Program-made: the position numbers and the translations under genes
NCBI GenBank assembly: GCA_016125455.1
Contig: WGLS01000009.1
Coordinates: forward strand, 59,501-123,500
Source: Alphaproteobacteria bacterium
GTDB taxonomy: Bacteria > Pseudomonadota > Alphaproteobacteria > Caulobacterales > Parvularculaceae
Direction of reading: 5' to 3'
Length of the DNA stretch: 64,000 bases
The notes under the pieces: model-generated
Database searches by the model: none
Told to the model about the DNA's origin: nothing
What the model saw: only the letters and a program-made list of their open reading frames with translations
Part shown: piece by piece, positions 36,114 through 47,430 of the stretch
Position numbering within the stretch: position 1 is the stretch's first letter
How the letters are laid out: each line of letters starts with the position of its first letter

Positions 36114-38005
36114 CCGGCGAAGCGACCGTTGCGACGCGTGAGCATTCCGCAACAGGGTCGGCGCGGACGTCGGACGCGACGCGCCCCTTTACGATCGCAT
36201 TGGTCGGGGCCCCCAATTGCGGCAAGTCGACCCTGTTCAACGGGCTGACCGGCGGCCGGGCCAAGGTGGCCAATTATCCGGGCGCTACTGTAGAAATGCG
36301 CTACGGCGATGCGGCTCTGCCGAGCGGCCGCAAGGCGCGCCTCGTCGACCTGCCGGGAGTTTATGGGCTGACGCCCAGATCGCGTGACGAACGGGTGACC
36401 GTCGACCTGCTGACCGGCGCGGCCGGGTCTGCGGGGCCCCGGCCCGACCTCATCCTGGCGCTGATCGACGCATCGACTTTGCGCACTCACCTTCATTCGA
36501 TCCTCCAGATTAGACGTCTCGGGGCGCCGATGATCCTTGTTCTGAACATGATGGATCTTGCGAACCGGGATGGCCTTGAAATTGACCTAGACGTCCTTGC
36601 CAGTCGACTGGGCCTGCCCGTGGTGGCTGGATGGGCGACCCGGCGGGCCGGCCGGGAAGGCGTCTTGAAGGCGCTCGACGCGGCGCTCGATCAACCGCCA
36701 GCCCCGCCGCCTGCCGATGATCTTGACCTGAAGGCGCTTCAGCAGGAGGGTCGGGCGATCGCGAGGGCGGCGACCATCCGCGAGCCGACGGCGAACCTGC
36801 TTACGCGACGCATTGACGCCGTGGTCCTTCACCCGGTTATCGGCCCGGCGTTTCTCGCGACGCTGCTTTTTTTCGTCTTCCAGGCTGTGTTCAGCTGGTC
36901 CGCGGCGCCGATGGAGGCCCTGGAGAACGGGTTTGCGGCGATCGGCGGCGTCGTGCGCGCGACGCTGCCGGAAAGCTGGGTTCGCGATCTGATCGTCGAC
37001 GGCGTTGTCGCCGGCGTCGGCAGTGTCGTCGTTTTCCTGCCGCAGATCCTGATTCTGTTCGCCTTTATCCTCGCGCTTGAGGCGTCGGGTTACATGGCGC
37101 GGGCCGCATTCCTGATGGATGAACTGATGAGCCGCGTCGGCCTGAATGGGCGTGCGTTCATTCCGCTCCTGTCGAGTTTCGCGTGCGCGATACCTGGCAT
37201 CATGTCGGCGCGGGTCATCGATTCCGAGCGCGATCGCATCACGACGATCATGATTGCGCCTCTCATGACCTGTTCGGCGCGATTGCCTGTCTATGCCGTC
37301 CTGATCGCCGCGTTTATTCCGCCTACCCTTGTCGGTCCCTTCAATCTTCAGGGCCTTGTGCTGTTTGGGCTCTACGGCGTCGGCGTCGTTAGCGGGGTCA
37401 CGGTCGCGTTCGTCCTGAAGCGGACCGTCGCCAAAGGCGCGGCCCAGCCCCTGATCATGGAGCTGCCGACGTACAAGCCGCCGGACCTCAGGGATTTCCT
37501 GATAGGTCTCTGGACCCGCGCCAGCGCGTTCCTGAAGCGGGCCGGAACGATCATCCTCGGCACGTCGATCGTCCTGTGGTTCCTTGCGGCCTATCCTTCC
37601 GGCGCGACAAACCTGCGCGACACCTTCGCCGGTCGGCTTGGCGCCGTTCTGGAGCCGGTTTTCGCCCCGATCGGCTTCAACCTCGAAATCGCGATCGCGC
37701 TGATCCCCGGCATGGCGGCGCGCGAAGTGGCTGTCGGCGCACTCGGCACGATTTACGCCGTCCAGAATCCAGAGGAAAACGCCGGACGCCTCGCCGAGAC
37801 ATTGCAAGGGGCGTGGTCGCTGCCGACGGCGCTGGCGTTTCTGGCGTGGTTCGTTTTCGCCCCGCAGTGCTTTGCGACGCTGGCGACCATCCGGCGGGAA
37901 ACCAATTCCTGGGCATGGACAGGCTTTGCGTTCGCTTATCTTATGGGGCTCGCCTACCTCATGTCAGGCGTGACCTACTGGACCGCGCGCGCGATCATCG
38001 GTTGA
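36110..38005 (+). CDS. feoB: FeoB ferrous iron transporter
   Basis: This 631-residue protein has an N-terminal G domain. G1 is GAPNCGKST (33-41), G3 is DLPG (80-83), and NMMD is G4. It is followed by a membrane domain with two gate repeats (AFIPLLSSFACAIPGIMSAR and the second core near VAVGALGTIY). It imports Fe2+ across the inner membrane. The GTG start at 36110 overlaps the feoA stop by four bases. Length is normal for the family. The next gene starts within its stop codon. Confidence 0.96.
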   Translation: MTGEATVATREHSATGSARTSDATRPFTIALVGAPNCGKSTLFNGLTGGRAKVANYPGATVEMRYGDAALPSGRKARLVDLPGVYGLTPRSRDERVTVDLLTGAAGSAGPRPDLILALIDASTLRTHLHSILQIRRLGAPMILVLNMMDLANRDGLEIDLDVLASRLGLPVVAGWATRRAGREGVLKALDAALDQPPAPPPADDLDLKALQQEGRAIARAATIREPTANLLTRRIDAVVLHPVIGPAFLATLLFFVFQAVFSWSAAPMEALENGFAAIGGVVRATLPESWVRDLIVDGVVAGVGSVVVFLPQILILFAFILALEASGYMARAAFLMDELMSRVGLNGRAFIPLLSSFACAIPGIMSARVIDSERDRITTIMIAPLMTCSARLPVYAVLIAAFIPPTLVGPFNLQGLVLFGLYGVGVVSGVTVAFVLKRTVAKGAAQPLIMELPTYKPPDLRDFLIGLWTRASAFLKRAGTIILGTSIVLWFLAAYPSGATNLRDTFAGRLGAVLEPVFAPIGFNLEIAIALIPGMAAREVAVGALGTIYAVQNPEENAGRLAETLQGAWSLPTALAFLAWFVFAPQCFATLATIRRETNSWAWTGFAFAYLMGLAYLMSGVTYWTARAIIG

Positions 38006-39018
38006 TGTTCCGCACGCCGAGAAAGGGCCCGGCGTCGCAAATGTTGTCACTGCTTGCCGTTGCAGCTGCGCTTGCAGCCGCCGTCGCCGCGGGCGGTTAT
38101 GCCTACTCCGAAGCCGCAGCGCGGCGGTTCGAAGTTTCGCACCCGCCCGCCGGGCGCTTCGTCGACGTCGACGGCGTTCGCATGCATGTCATCGATTGGG
38201 GTCCAAGGGATGCCGCTGCCGCGCCCGTCGTCCTGATCCATGGCGCCAGCTCCAATGCGCTCGACATGCGCGCCGCGCTTGCCGAAAGCCTTGCGACGGA
38301 CCGCAGGGTTTTGATCGTCGACCGGCCAGGGCACGGGTATTCGGCGCGACCGGACGATGGCTGGCGCCTGCAGACGCAGGCGCAGTTGATCCGCGGCGCC
38401 GTCACCCGGCTCGGCGTCGAGCGCCCGGTGATCGTCGGCCAGAGTTTTGGCGGCGCCGTCGCGCTCGCTTACGTCCTAAATCACCCGGACGAAGTAGGCG
38501 GGCTCGCGTTGCTCGCGCCGGTCAGTCACGAATGGCCGGGCGGCGTCGCCTGGTATAATATTGCGTCCGGCGTGCCAGTTATCGGCATTGTTCTGCGTCG
38601 CCTCGTCTTGCCAATCTATGGGCCAATGCTGGCGGCGGGGGATTTTGCAAGCGCCTTTTCCCCGGACCCTCCGCCAGCGGACTACGCCGCAAGAGCCGGC
38701 GGCCTGCTCCTTTTCCGGCCGGACGCTTTTCGATCGAACGCCGAGGACCTCCGCCGCCTCAAAGCGCAGATCATCGACCAGCAATCTGACTACGCGCAAA
38801 TTCGCACGCCGACGACCATCGCGGCGGGACTCGCTGATACGACCGTCAGCCCGGCGATCCATGCCGAAGAACTGGCGCGCGACATCGACGGCGCGGAACT
38901 TGTCCGCCTCGACGGCGCTGGCCACCCATTGCACCACGTTCGGCAGCGCGAAGTCGTGGAGATTATTCGACGAACTGCGGCCCGCGCGCGTCGGAATGCA
39001 GACGCTGTGGCGGAATAA
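38005..39018 (+). CDS. Alpha/beta hydrolase with N-terminal anchor
   Basis: This 337-residue protein has an N-terminal hydrophobic segment (about 14-34), then an alpha/beta hydrolase fold: VVLIHGASSN (oxyanion turn), VDRPGHGYS, the nucleophile elbow GQSFGG (Ser147), GLADTTVSP (acid region) and GAGHPLHH (catalytic His). ATG at 38005 overlaps the feoB stop (TGATG), so it is translated with the iron genes, but a link to iron uptake is not evident. The substrate is unknown; esterase or epoxide hydrolase-type chemistry is possible. Confidence 0.82.
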   Translation: MFRTPRKGPASQMLSLLAVAAALAAAVAAGGYAYSEAAARRFEVSHPPAGRFVDVDGVRMHVIDWGPRDAAAAPVVLIHGASSNALDMRAALAESLATDRRVLIVDRPGHGYSARPDDGWRLQTQAQLIRGAVTRLGVERPVIVGQSFGGAVALAYVLNHPDEVGGLALLAPVSHEWPGGVAWYNIASGVPVIGIVLRRLVLPIYGPMLAAGDFASAFSPDPPPADYAARAGGLLLFRPDAFRSNAEDLRRLKAQIIDQQSDYAQIRTPTTIAAGLADTTVSPAIHAEELARDIDGAELVRLDGAGHPLHHVRQREVVEIIRRTAARARRNADAVAE

Positions 39019-39103
39019 TCATTTGAATTCGCCGGGAAACGCGTAGTTTGACTGCGCGTTAATCAGGGGCGGTCCTTTGAGGGCCAGGCGAGGGGCGATC
39101 GAT

Positions 39104-40924
39104 ATGGCATGGGTTGGAAGAATTCTCGGCGGCTTGCTGGCGCTTGTCGTCGTCGCGGCGGCGGCGGCCTACGCGTTTCTCTGGTGGAAACCGGTCGGCG
39201 TAAACAACTACATCAACAAGGTGACGCTGCTGTTCCTGCTGGACTCGCCAGAGGCGATCACCGGGATCGGCGCCATTGACAACACGCCTCTCGATTTTCA
39301 CTCGGGCAAGCTTGCGTCCTATACGAGGGAACAGGACCAAAAGGCGCTCGACATGGTGCGCCGCGCCCGGGCGGGCCTCGACAAGTACGGCCCGGATGGG
39401 CTTGAGGGCCAGGAGCTTCTTTCTTGGCGGATCACTGCCTGGTTTTTTGACGATATCCTGCGCCAGGGCGACTACGAATACTCCAGCTATCGAGTGAACC
39501 AGATCTCCGGCGTGACCGTCGATTTGCCGTCGTTCCTGACCGACATTCACGTGATCAAGAATGAAAAGAGCGTTCGCAGGTACATCAGCCGCCTCAATGA
39601 ATTTGGCCGCGTTCTCGACGAAGTCCGGATCCGGGTCGAAGACGACCGCGCCCATGGGGTCGTCCCGCCCGATTTCGTCATCGAGAAAAGCCTCGTCGGC
39701 ATGCGCGCCTTCATCGAAGGCGGCGCGGAAGCAAATGCGCTGGTAACCAGCCTGCCGCGCAAACTCGACGGGATCGAAGGGCTCGATCCGGAAACGGGCG
39801 AGGAATTGATTTCGCTGACGGGGACCGCGGTCGAAGAAAAAGTGATCCCCGGCTATGCGGCGATGATCGCCCTATTTGAGGACATGGCTGATGAAACCAG
39901 CCACGACGCCGGGATCTGGCGCATCCCTGACGGCGCGGCGATCTATTCGAATGCTTTGAAGTCGAACACGACGACCGACATGACGGCGGATGAAATCCAC
40001 CAGATCGGCCTGTCCGAAGTCGCGAGGCTTGAAGCCGAGATGGAGGCGATCCTTACGGCCCAGGGCATTGCCGAGGGCGCCCTTTCGGCGCGCATTCGGG
40101 CGCTGATGGAGGACCCTGCGCAGCAGTTTCCGAACACGGACGAAGGGCGCGCGGAAATGCTCGCCTTTCTCAATGCCTTGAATGACGAGCTGATGGCGAA
40201 GGCCGGCGATTATTTCGTGACGCTGCCGCCGCAGCCGCTCGAAATCGTGCGCGTGCCGGAGTACTCGCAAGACTCTTCGCCAGGCGGCTACTACAACCCG
40301 CCGGCGGTCGACGGGTCCCGTCCCGGGCGCTTTTACATCAACCAGAAAAATACCGCGGACAATCCGAAATGGGCGTTGCCGACGCTCATGTACCATGAGG
40401 GCGCGCCCGGCCACCACTTTCAGATTTCCCTGCAAATGCTGATGAAGGGCGTGCCGCTCCTGCGGAAGTTTCCGGTATTCTCTGCGTATACGGAGGGATG
40501 GGCGCTCTATGCCGAGCGCGTCGCCGCACTCGATATGGGGATGTATGACGGCGACCCGCTCGGCGATCTGGGCCGGCTTCAGTCCGAGATGTTCCGCGCC
40601 GTTCGCCTCGTCGTCGATACCGGCATGCACGCCAAGCGTTGGTCCCGCGAAGAAGCGATCGAGTACATGATCGAAAAGACCGGCATGACCCGGGACGAAG
40701 TGACCCGCGAAATCGAGCGCTATGTCGTTTGGCCGGGCCAGGCGACGGCGTACAAGACCGGGCAGCTTGCGATCCTCGAAATGCGGGCGCGCGCGGAACA
40801 GGAACTGGGCGACAGGTTCGATCTTGCGGCGTTTCATGATGTTGTCCTGAAAAACGGGGCGATGCCGCTTGCCATCCTCCGCGCCGAGGTCGACGCCTGG
40901 ATAGATGAACGGCGCGGCGGTTGA
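39104..40924 (+). CDS. DUF885-family protein (metallopeptidase-like)
   Basis: This 606-residue protein has an N-terminal anchor or signal segment (ILGGLLALVVVAAAAAYAFL, about 6-25). It belongs to DUF885, marked here by GGYYNPPAVDGSRPGRFYIN and YHEGAPGHHFQ. The HEGAPGHH block resembles a zinc-metallopeptidase HExxH-type site with altered spacing, and the later AYTEGWALYAE supplies a conserved Glu. Members are exported and are proposed to be peptidases; activity here is inference. ATG at 39104 has GAGGGG upstream. Confidence 0.8.
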   Translation: MAWVGRILGGLLALVVVAAAAAYAFLWWKPVGVNNYINKVTLLFLLDSPEAITGIGAIDNTPLDFHSGKLASYTREQDQKALDMVRRARAGLDKYGPDGLEGQELLSWRITAWFFDDILRQGDYEYSSYRVNQISGVTVDLPSFLTDIHVIKNEKSVRRYISRLNEFGRVLDEVRIRVEDDRAHGVVPPDFVIEKSLVGMRAFIEGGAEANALVTSLPRKLDGIEGLDPETGEELISLTGTAVEEKVIPGYAAMIALFEDMADETSHDAGIWRIPDGAAIYSNALKSNTTTDMTADEIHQIGLSEVARLEAEMEAILTAQGIAEGALSARIRALMEDPAQQFPNTDEGRAEMLAFLNALNDELMAKAGDYFVTLPPQPLEIVRVPEYSQDSSPGGYYNPPAVDGSRPGRFYINQKNTADNPKWALPTLMYHEGAPGHHFQISLQMLMKGVPLLRKFPVFSAYTEGWALYAERVAALDMGMYDGDPLGDLGRLQSEMFRAVRLVVDTGMHAKRWSREEAIEYMIEKTGMTRDEVTREIERYVVWPGQATAYKTGQLAILEMRARAEQELGDRFDLAAFHDVVLKNGAMPLAILRAEVDAWIDERRGG

Positions 40925-40935
40925 CGCGCCGTTCA
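40906..40935 (+). terminator. Strong hairpin over the stop codon of the DUF885 gene
   Basis: TGAACGGCGCG at 40906-40916 pairs perfectly with CGCGCCGTTCA at 40925-40935 (11-base stem). The 8-base loop GCGGTTGA contains the gene's TGA stop. No T-run follows. It may end transcription or protect the mRNA 3' end. Confidence 0.5.
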
Positions 40936-41109
40936 CCATTCACCCCTAACTACTAACCGGCGCCGGCGAGACGCTGGACGCGTTCACGCCGGTGAGCAGG
41001 GCTGACTTCGTCCGTTTCGGCTGGACCGACGCATGCGCGCTCTCCAAGGGCGGCGAGGGAGCTTGCGCATGCCCGGGCTGGATCGCTATGCGCATGCGAA
41101 GAGGTGCGT

Positions 41110-41955
41110 ATGTCCTATCTATCCACGAACGCCGAGCCGCCATTCGTCTTCGATTTCGATGAGATGAAGGAGAAGGGCCTGGAGCGCGCTGCCGCGTACG
41201 CCAGCGCCGACCCATTCCCGCACGTAGTGATCGACGACTTCCTGCCGGGGGCGGTTGCCGAGATGTGCCTCAACCGTTTCCCGGCTGCGCCCGATCCGGA
41301 CAGCTTTTCCTTCGACAGGGACCAGGAGCGCTTCAAGACAAGCTATCACCCCGACTATTTGCATCCTGAAGTCCGAGCGCTCTTCTATGCCTTCAATTCG
41401 CGTCCATTCATCCGGTTCGTTGAGAACATTACTGGCATCAGGGGACTGATCGCCGACCATTATTTCCTTGGCGGCGGCTTTCATGAAATCAGGACCGGGG
41501 GCCACCTCTCCGTCCACGCGGATTTCAACCACCACAAGCCGCTCGGCCTTGAGCGACGGGTGAACCTGCTCATCTATCTCAACAAGGACTGGTCCGCCGA
41601 CCATGGCGGCCAGCTTGAACTATGGCGGCCGGACATGTCGGCGCGCGCGCAGAGCATTGTTCCCGGCTTCAACCGGTGTGCGATCTTCACGACGACAGGG
41701 GAAAGCATGCATGGCAATCCTGAGCCAGTCGCCCATCCGGCCGGCGTCAGCCGCAAGTCGATCGCGCTCTACTACTATACGGCCACCTGGGACGAGACGA
41801 AGACCGGTCGCACAACCCAGTTCCGCGCGCGTCCGGAGAGCGAAGACAAGGTCGATTGGCTGGTCCGCAACAACGAGTTCATCAACGACTTCGTGCCGCC
41901 TGCGCTTGCCCGCAGCATCTTCAGGATCAAGCGAAAACTTGACAGCCGCCGCTGA
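41110..41955 (+). CDS. 2-oxoglutarate/Fe(II)-dependent oxygenase
   Basis: This 281-residue protein has a double-stranded beta-helix fold. The iron ligands are His136 and Asp138 (SVHADFNHH) and His201 (SMHGNPEP), and Arg215 (SRKSIAL) is the likely 2OG carboxylate anchor. The N-terminal HVVIDDFL and the central LNLLIYLNKDW-type pattern match the prolyl 4-hydroxylase-like 2OG oxygenases. Substrate unknown. ATG at 41110 follows AAGAGG; an in-frame GTG lies six bases earlier. The upstream region contains repeated TGCGCATGC motifs. Confidence 0.85.
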   Translation: MSYLSTNAEPPFVFDFDEMKEKGLERAAAYASADPFPHVVIDDFLPGAVAEMCLNRFPAAPDPDSFSFDRDQERFKTSYHPDYLHPEVRALFYAFNSRPFIRFVENITGIRGLIADHYFLGGGFHEIRTGGHLSVHADFNHHKPLGLERRVNLLIYLNKDWSADHGGQLELWRPDMSARAQSIVPGFNRCAIFTTTGESMHGNPEPVAHPAGVSRKSIALYYYTATWDETKTGRTTQFRARPESEDKVDWLVRNNEFINDFVPPALARSIFRIKRKLDSRR

Positions 41956-42212
41956 CCTGAGGGGCGGAATGGCCTTGATATCGGCGGAGGCTTGCATGCA
42001 GTTGGCGGACGCGCTACCCGCCTGCGGCTGACGACAATGGTCCTTCGCGGTGCGCCGAGGCTGATCAGAAGATCTGGATCGCCCGTTCAGGGGTGACCGG
42101 CGTCGGGTTCGACCGGCTCCAGGTTTGAATCGCCGCGCAGCGCGCCTATGTCTCGTCCGCCGTGTATATCCGTCGCGTTTGCGCCGGACAGCAAAGCCGC
42201 CGAAAGAAGTCC

Positions 42213-42746
42213 ATGATCAACGTTATCATCACTATCCATGTCCTTATCGTGCTGGCGCTTATCGGCCTCGTGCTGATCCAGCGTTCGGACGGTTCGGCGC
42301 TCGGCATTGGCGGCGGCGGGAGCGGCGGTTTCATGACCGGCTCCGGGGCGGCGAACGCCCTGACGCGGACAACGTCGATTCTTGCGGCGGGTTTTTTCGC
42401 TACATCATTGGGGCTCGCTATTTTTGCCCAGCCAGCTGACACTCAGGAGCAGCTCATTGAGGACCTGACCGGCGAACGCGCGCCACAGCCCGGCGAGGCG
42501 ACCTCGGCTGAAGATTTGTTGCGCGCGCTTGGCGGTTCCTCGCGGGAGGACGGCGACGCCCCCGTGTCCGGCGACGCCCCCGCGTCCGGCGATGCCGTCG
42601 GGTCCGATGAGGCGCCGGCGATCGAGATGGAAGGCGCGCCGGCCGACGCTGCGCCGCTGGCGGATGCGCAGGACCAGGCCCCCGAGACGACCGAAGCCGA
42701 CGTCTCCGAGGCGCCCAAATCGCCGGACGACACCCCCGAGCGATAG
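42213..42746 (+). CDS. secG: Preprotein translocase subunit SecG
   Basis: This 177-residue protein has two membrane segments (INVIITIHVLIVLALIGLVLIQ at 2-23, and about 57-76) with the family GSALGIGGGGSGGFMTGSGAAN loop between them. It stabilises SecYE and stimulates export. The C-terminus (about 85-177) is an unusually long, acidic proline- and alanine-rich tail, as in other alphaproteobacteria. The position between tpiA and pyrG is the conserved order, though two unrelated genes intervene here. GAAAGAAG precedes the ATG. Confidence 0.9.
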   Translation: MINVIITIHVLIVLALIGLVLIQRSDGSALGIGGGGSGGFMTGSGAANALTRTTSILAAGFFATSLGLAIFAQPADTQEQLIEDLTGERAPQPGEATSAEDLLRALGGSSREDGDAPVSGDAPASGDAVGSDEAPAIEMEGAPADAAPLADAQDQAPETTEADVSEAPKSPDDTPER

Positions 42747-42948
42747 CCAATGCTTGGCCCGGTTCGGATTGGCGCTAGGCTAGAGCAAACCCTTCTCCAG
42801 CCGGCCGCTCGCTCGTCAACGAGTCGGCGGCAACCGGGTTGAACGGCGCTCAAAAGGGCGGCAGATCGCCCAGTTTCCCAACTTGATTACGTTTTGCATC
42901 GCTCCCGCCAAGAAAGCGCTTTCCCTCCTGCGCGAAACGGCATTATGA

Positions 42949-44601
<1,653 letters not shown>

Positions 44602-44760
44602 GGCGACGTCGCACGCGTTGTCGTCCGGCGCCGCGTTGCTTGAACCGCAGCGCAGCGCGTGAATCGAATTCGCGCCAGCGCGTCGCAATGTCCGAACCGC
44701 GCCTGATAGGCGCCCGCGCGCTCTGGAAATCGCGGCGCGATGCTGTCACGGTCAGGCGCG

Positions 44761-45840
44761 ATGACCATTCTCGCGATTTACCTGTTTCTGGCGATTGGCG
44801 TTTCTTTCTTTTGCTCGATCGCCGAAGCGGTGCTTCTTTCCGTCCGGCCGTCCTATGTAGCCACGCTCATTGAACGGAAGCATCCCGGCGCAGCGACGCT
44901 CGCGCGCGTGCGCGAACGGATCGACCGCCCGCTGGCGGCCATCCTGACAGCCAACACCATCGCCCACACCGTCGGCGCCGCTGGCGTCGGCGCGCAGTCG
45001 GCGGTGGTTTTCGGCAGCGCGTATCTTGGTGTCACGTCCGCGGTGCTAACCCTGCTCATCCTTGTCTTCTCGGAGATCATTCCGAAATCACTGGGGGCCG
45101 CGTATTGGCGGCAATTGGCGCCTGCATTAGGGGTCATGATCTGGTGGCTTACGATACTGCTGTCGCCTGTCGTCATGATTTTCGAGGGATTGACCAGGCT
45201 GATTTCAAGCGGCGGGCACGGCCAGCGCACCTTCAGTCGCGATGAAATGCAGGCGATGGCGCGCATCGGCGCCGAGGAAGGCGCAATCGATCCGCGCGAA
45301 CGCCGGATCGTCAGTAATGTGATGAAGCTGAACCGACTCTCCGTGCGCGATATCATGACGCCACGGCCGGTCATCTTTTCGGTGCCTGGAAACATGACGG
45401 TCGATGAGTTCTTCAGCCAGCATGCCGACAAGCCGTTTTCGCGCATTCCCGTGTGGTCCGGCGGGCCGGACTCGATCGACGGATATGTCCTCAAGAACGA
45501 TCTGCTGCTTTGCCAGGCCCGCGACGAGTTCGACGCGCGGCTGTTCGATCTGAAGCGCGATTTTCTGGTGATCCCTGACACTCAGGTCGCATCCGTGACC
45601 TTTGGCCATTTGATGGAGCAGAAATCCCACATAGCGCTGGTGGTCGACGAATACGGGTCGGTTCAGGGACTGGTGACGCTGGAGGACGTTGTGGAAACGC
45701 TGCTCGGGCTGGAAATCGTCGACGAGCAGGACGTCGTGGAGGACATGCAGTCGCTCGCGCGCAAGCGTTGGCGAGAGAGAATGGTGGGGATGGGCATAAA
45801 CCAGGACATGCTCGAGCATGACGGCGATGCGCCGCGATGA
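44761..45840 (+). CDS. CNNM/DUF21 plus CBS-pair membrane protein (CorC/HlyC family)
   Basis: This 359-residue protein begins with a DUF21/CNNM membrane domain (about 1-165, four hydrophobic segments; ILVFSEIIPKSLGA is typical). Two CBS modules follow (about 185-325), including DIMTPRP and VDEYGSVQGLVTLEDVVE. Members are magnesium/cobalt efflux or homeostasis proteins. The C-terminal CorC_HlyC domain seen in full-length versions is missing. ATG at 44761 starts directly at the first membrane segment; another in-frame ATG is seven codons upstream. Confidence 0.87.
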   Translation: MTILAIYLFLAIGVSFFCSIAEAVLLSVRPSYVATLIERKHPGAATLARVRERIDRPLAAILTANTIAHTVGAAGVGAQSAVVFGSAYLGVTSAVLTLLILVFSEIIPKSLGAAYWRQLAPALGVMIWWLTILLSPVVMIFEGLTRLISSGGHGQRTFSRDEMQAMARIGAEEGAIDPRERRIVSNVMKLNRLSVRDIMTPRPVIFSVPGNMTVDEFFSQHADKPFSRIPVWSGGPDSIDGYVLKNDLLLCQARDEFDARLFDLKRDFLVIPDTQVASVTFGHLMEQKSHIALVVDEYGSVQGLVTLEDVVETLLGLEIVDEQDVVEDMQSLARKRWRERMVGMGINQDMLEHDGDAPR

Positions 45841-46035
45841 CGTTGCAGGCGAGATCGCGCCGGCTTGCCGACAGTCGGTTTCTCGCACGGCGACCGCAGT
45901 TCAAGGCCATTGACGGTCGTGGCATAAGCGAACACCAAAAACCGAACCGCGCCGCCGCTGACGGCCATGCGCGACCGTCGCGCGTGACCTGGCCCGAATT
46001 CGGCCTGAGATTCGTCCCGAACAATTGGAGGCTCC

Positions 46036-46884
46036 ATGTACAAACCCGTCCTCGTCACCGGCGCGTCGAGCGGCATTGGCGAAGCCGCCGCCGTCGCGCT
46101 CGCGCGGAAGGGCTTTCGCGTCTATGCCGGCGCGCGGCGGCTCGACAGGCTGAAGGCGCTCGAAGGCCTCGGGCAAGGCGGGCTTTCCGGCATCGAAATC
46201 GACGTCGCCGATGAAGGCTCGATTGATCGCGCCTGCTACCGCATCGAAGCGGAAGCGGGACCGATCTACGGCGTCGTCAACAATGCTGGCATTTCCGTTA
46301 TGGGGCCGATCGAGGAAGTCTCGACGAATGAATGGCGACGTCAGTTCGAGACCAACGTCTTTGGGATCGTTGCGGTTTGCCAGCGCGTCCTGCCTCGGAT
46401 GCGCGAGGCGAAGCTCGGCCGCATCGTCAATATCGGGTCGGTGTCCGGGCGCATCGCCGCGCCGTTCCAGGGCGCCTATGCCTCCTCGAAGCACGCCGTG
46501 GAGGGCCTCACCGACGCCCTGAGGCGCGAGGTCGAGCCTTTCGGCATCAAGGTGAGCCTTATCCGGCCCGGGTTCGTGAACACGCCGTTCGGCGAGCAGG
46601 AGCAGGAAGGCCTCGACGAGTTTCTCGGCGATGGCCACCCGTACGCGCCCTGGGTTGCGCGGTTCAAGGCGTGGCACGCAAAGGGACACCCGAAAGGCGC
46701 TTCGCCGATGGATGTCGCCGAAACCGTCGTGGCGGCGATGACCGCCGACCGCCCGCACTCGCGGTATGTCGTCCCTGCCGCCTATCTTCCCGCGCTGATG
46801 ATGCGTAACCTGCTGCCGTCCGCGATCGTCGATCGGCTGTTCGCCCGGATAAACGGGGTCGCGGGCGTGCGCCGCCCATCCTGA
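46036..46884 (+). CDS. Short-chain dehydrogenase/reductase
   Basis: This 282-residue classical SDR has the cofactor motif TGASSGIG (8-15), NNAG (82-85) and the catalytic Ser135, Tyr148 and Lys152 (AYASSK). ARR after the second beta strand favours NADP(H). The C-terminal part (VRRPSG tail region) resembles the 17-beta-HSD-like or retinol dehydrogenase-like SDRs, but the substrate is unknown. GGAGG precedes the start. It is followed 17 bases later by a DUF1330 gene, likely in one transcript. Confidence 0.88.
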   Translation: MYKPVLVTGASSGIGEAAAVALARKGFRVYAGARRLDRLKALEGLGQGGLSGIEIDVADEGSIDRACYRIEAEAGPIYGVVNNAGISVMGPIEEVSTNEWRRQFETNVFGIVAVCQRVLPRMREAKLGRIVNIGSVSGRIAAPFQGAYASSKHAVEGLTDALRREVEPFGIKVSLIRPGFVNTPFGEQEQEGLDEFLGDGHPYAPWVARFKAWHAKGHPKGASPMDVAETVVAAMTADRPHSRYVVPAAYLPALMMRNLLPSAIVDRLFARINGVAGVRRPS

Positions 46885-46901
46885 TCCTCAAAGGACCTGC
46901 A

Positions 46902-47336
46902 ATGACGAAGTTCGTTGACCCGACGCGCGGGCAGTTCGGCCAGATGATGAAACTGCCCGACGACGGGGCGATCCATATGCTCAACATGCTCCGCTTCCGG
47001 AAGAAAGCCAGGTATCCCGATGGCCATGCCGCGGCCGGCGAAGAGCTTTCCGGCGTCGACGCCTACAAGCGCTATGGCGAGGAAAGCGGTCCGATCTTCC
47101 GCCGTGTCGGCGGCGAAGTGATCCTCAGCTGGTCGCCGAAGCTGACGCTGATCGGACCGGAAGATGAGGAGTGGCACGCGATTTTCATCGCCCAGTATCC
47201 GAATGCGGCCGCCTTTGCCGAAATGATAAAGGACCCCGCCTATCAGAAAGCGGTCGTGCACCGGCAGGCGGCGGTGAAGACATCGCGCCTGATCCGGATG
47301 GCGCCGCGGTCGGTTGGTCCTGGTTTCGCGGACTAG
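46902..47336 (+). CDS. DUF1330-family protein
   Basis: This 144-residue protein belongs to the DUF1330/dimeric alpha-beta barrel group, with the pattern IHMLNMLRFR, YKRYGEESGPIFRRVGGEV and WHAIFIAQYPNAAAFAEMIKDPAYQKAV. Members are small soluble proteins of unknown chemistry, distantly like antibiotic-biosynthesis monooxygenase folds. It follows the SDR gene closely, so both may act on the same substrate; that is inference. Confidence 0.8.
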   Translation: MTKFVDPTRGQFGQMMKLPDDGAIHMLNMLRFRKKARYPDGHAAAGEELSGVDAYKRYGEESGPIFRRVGGEVILSWSPKLTLIGPEDEEWHAIFIAQYPNAAAFAEMIKDPAYQKAVVHRQAAVKTSRLIRMAPRSVGPGFAD

Positions 47337-47430
47337 CCGCTGCGAATGTCCGCCCTCGGCTGTCGCCATTAACCGTTTGGACCGTGGCAAAGGACTTGCA
47401 CGTCAGGCTGAAACAGCGATTTCAGTGGGT

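Noticed and set aside
36587..37807. 406-codon minus-strand frame
   Set aside because: Antisense to feoB; composed of Arg/Asp/Gly-rich shadow sequence with no domain.
39872..40939. 355-codon minus-strand frame
   Set aside because: Antisense to the DUF885 gene; no motif and poor start context.
42065..42125. GGGTTCGA-like T-arm segment upstream of secG
   Set aside because: No matching acceptor stem or anticodon loop; not a tRNA gene.
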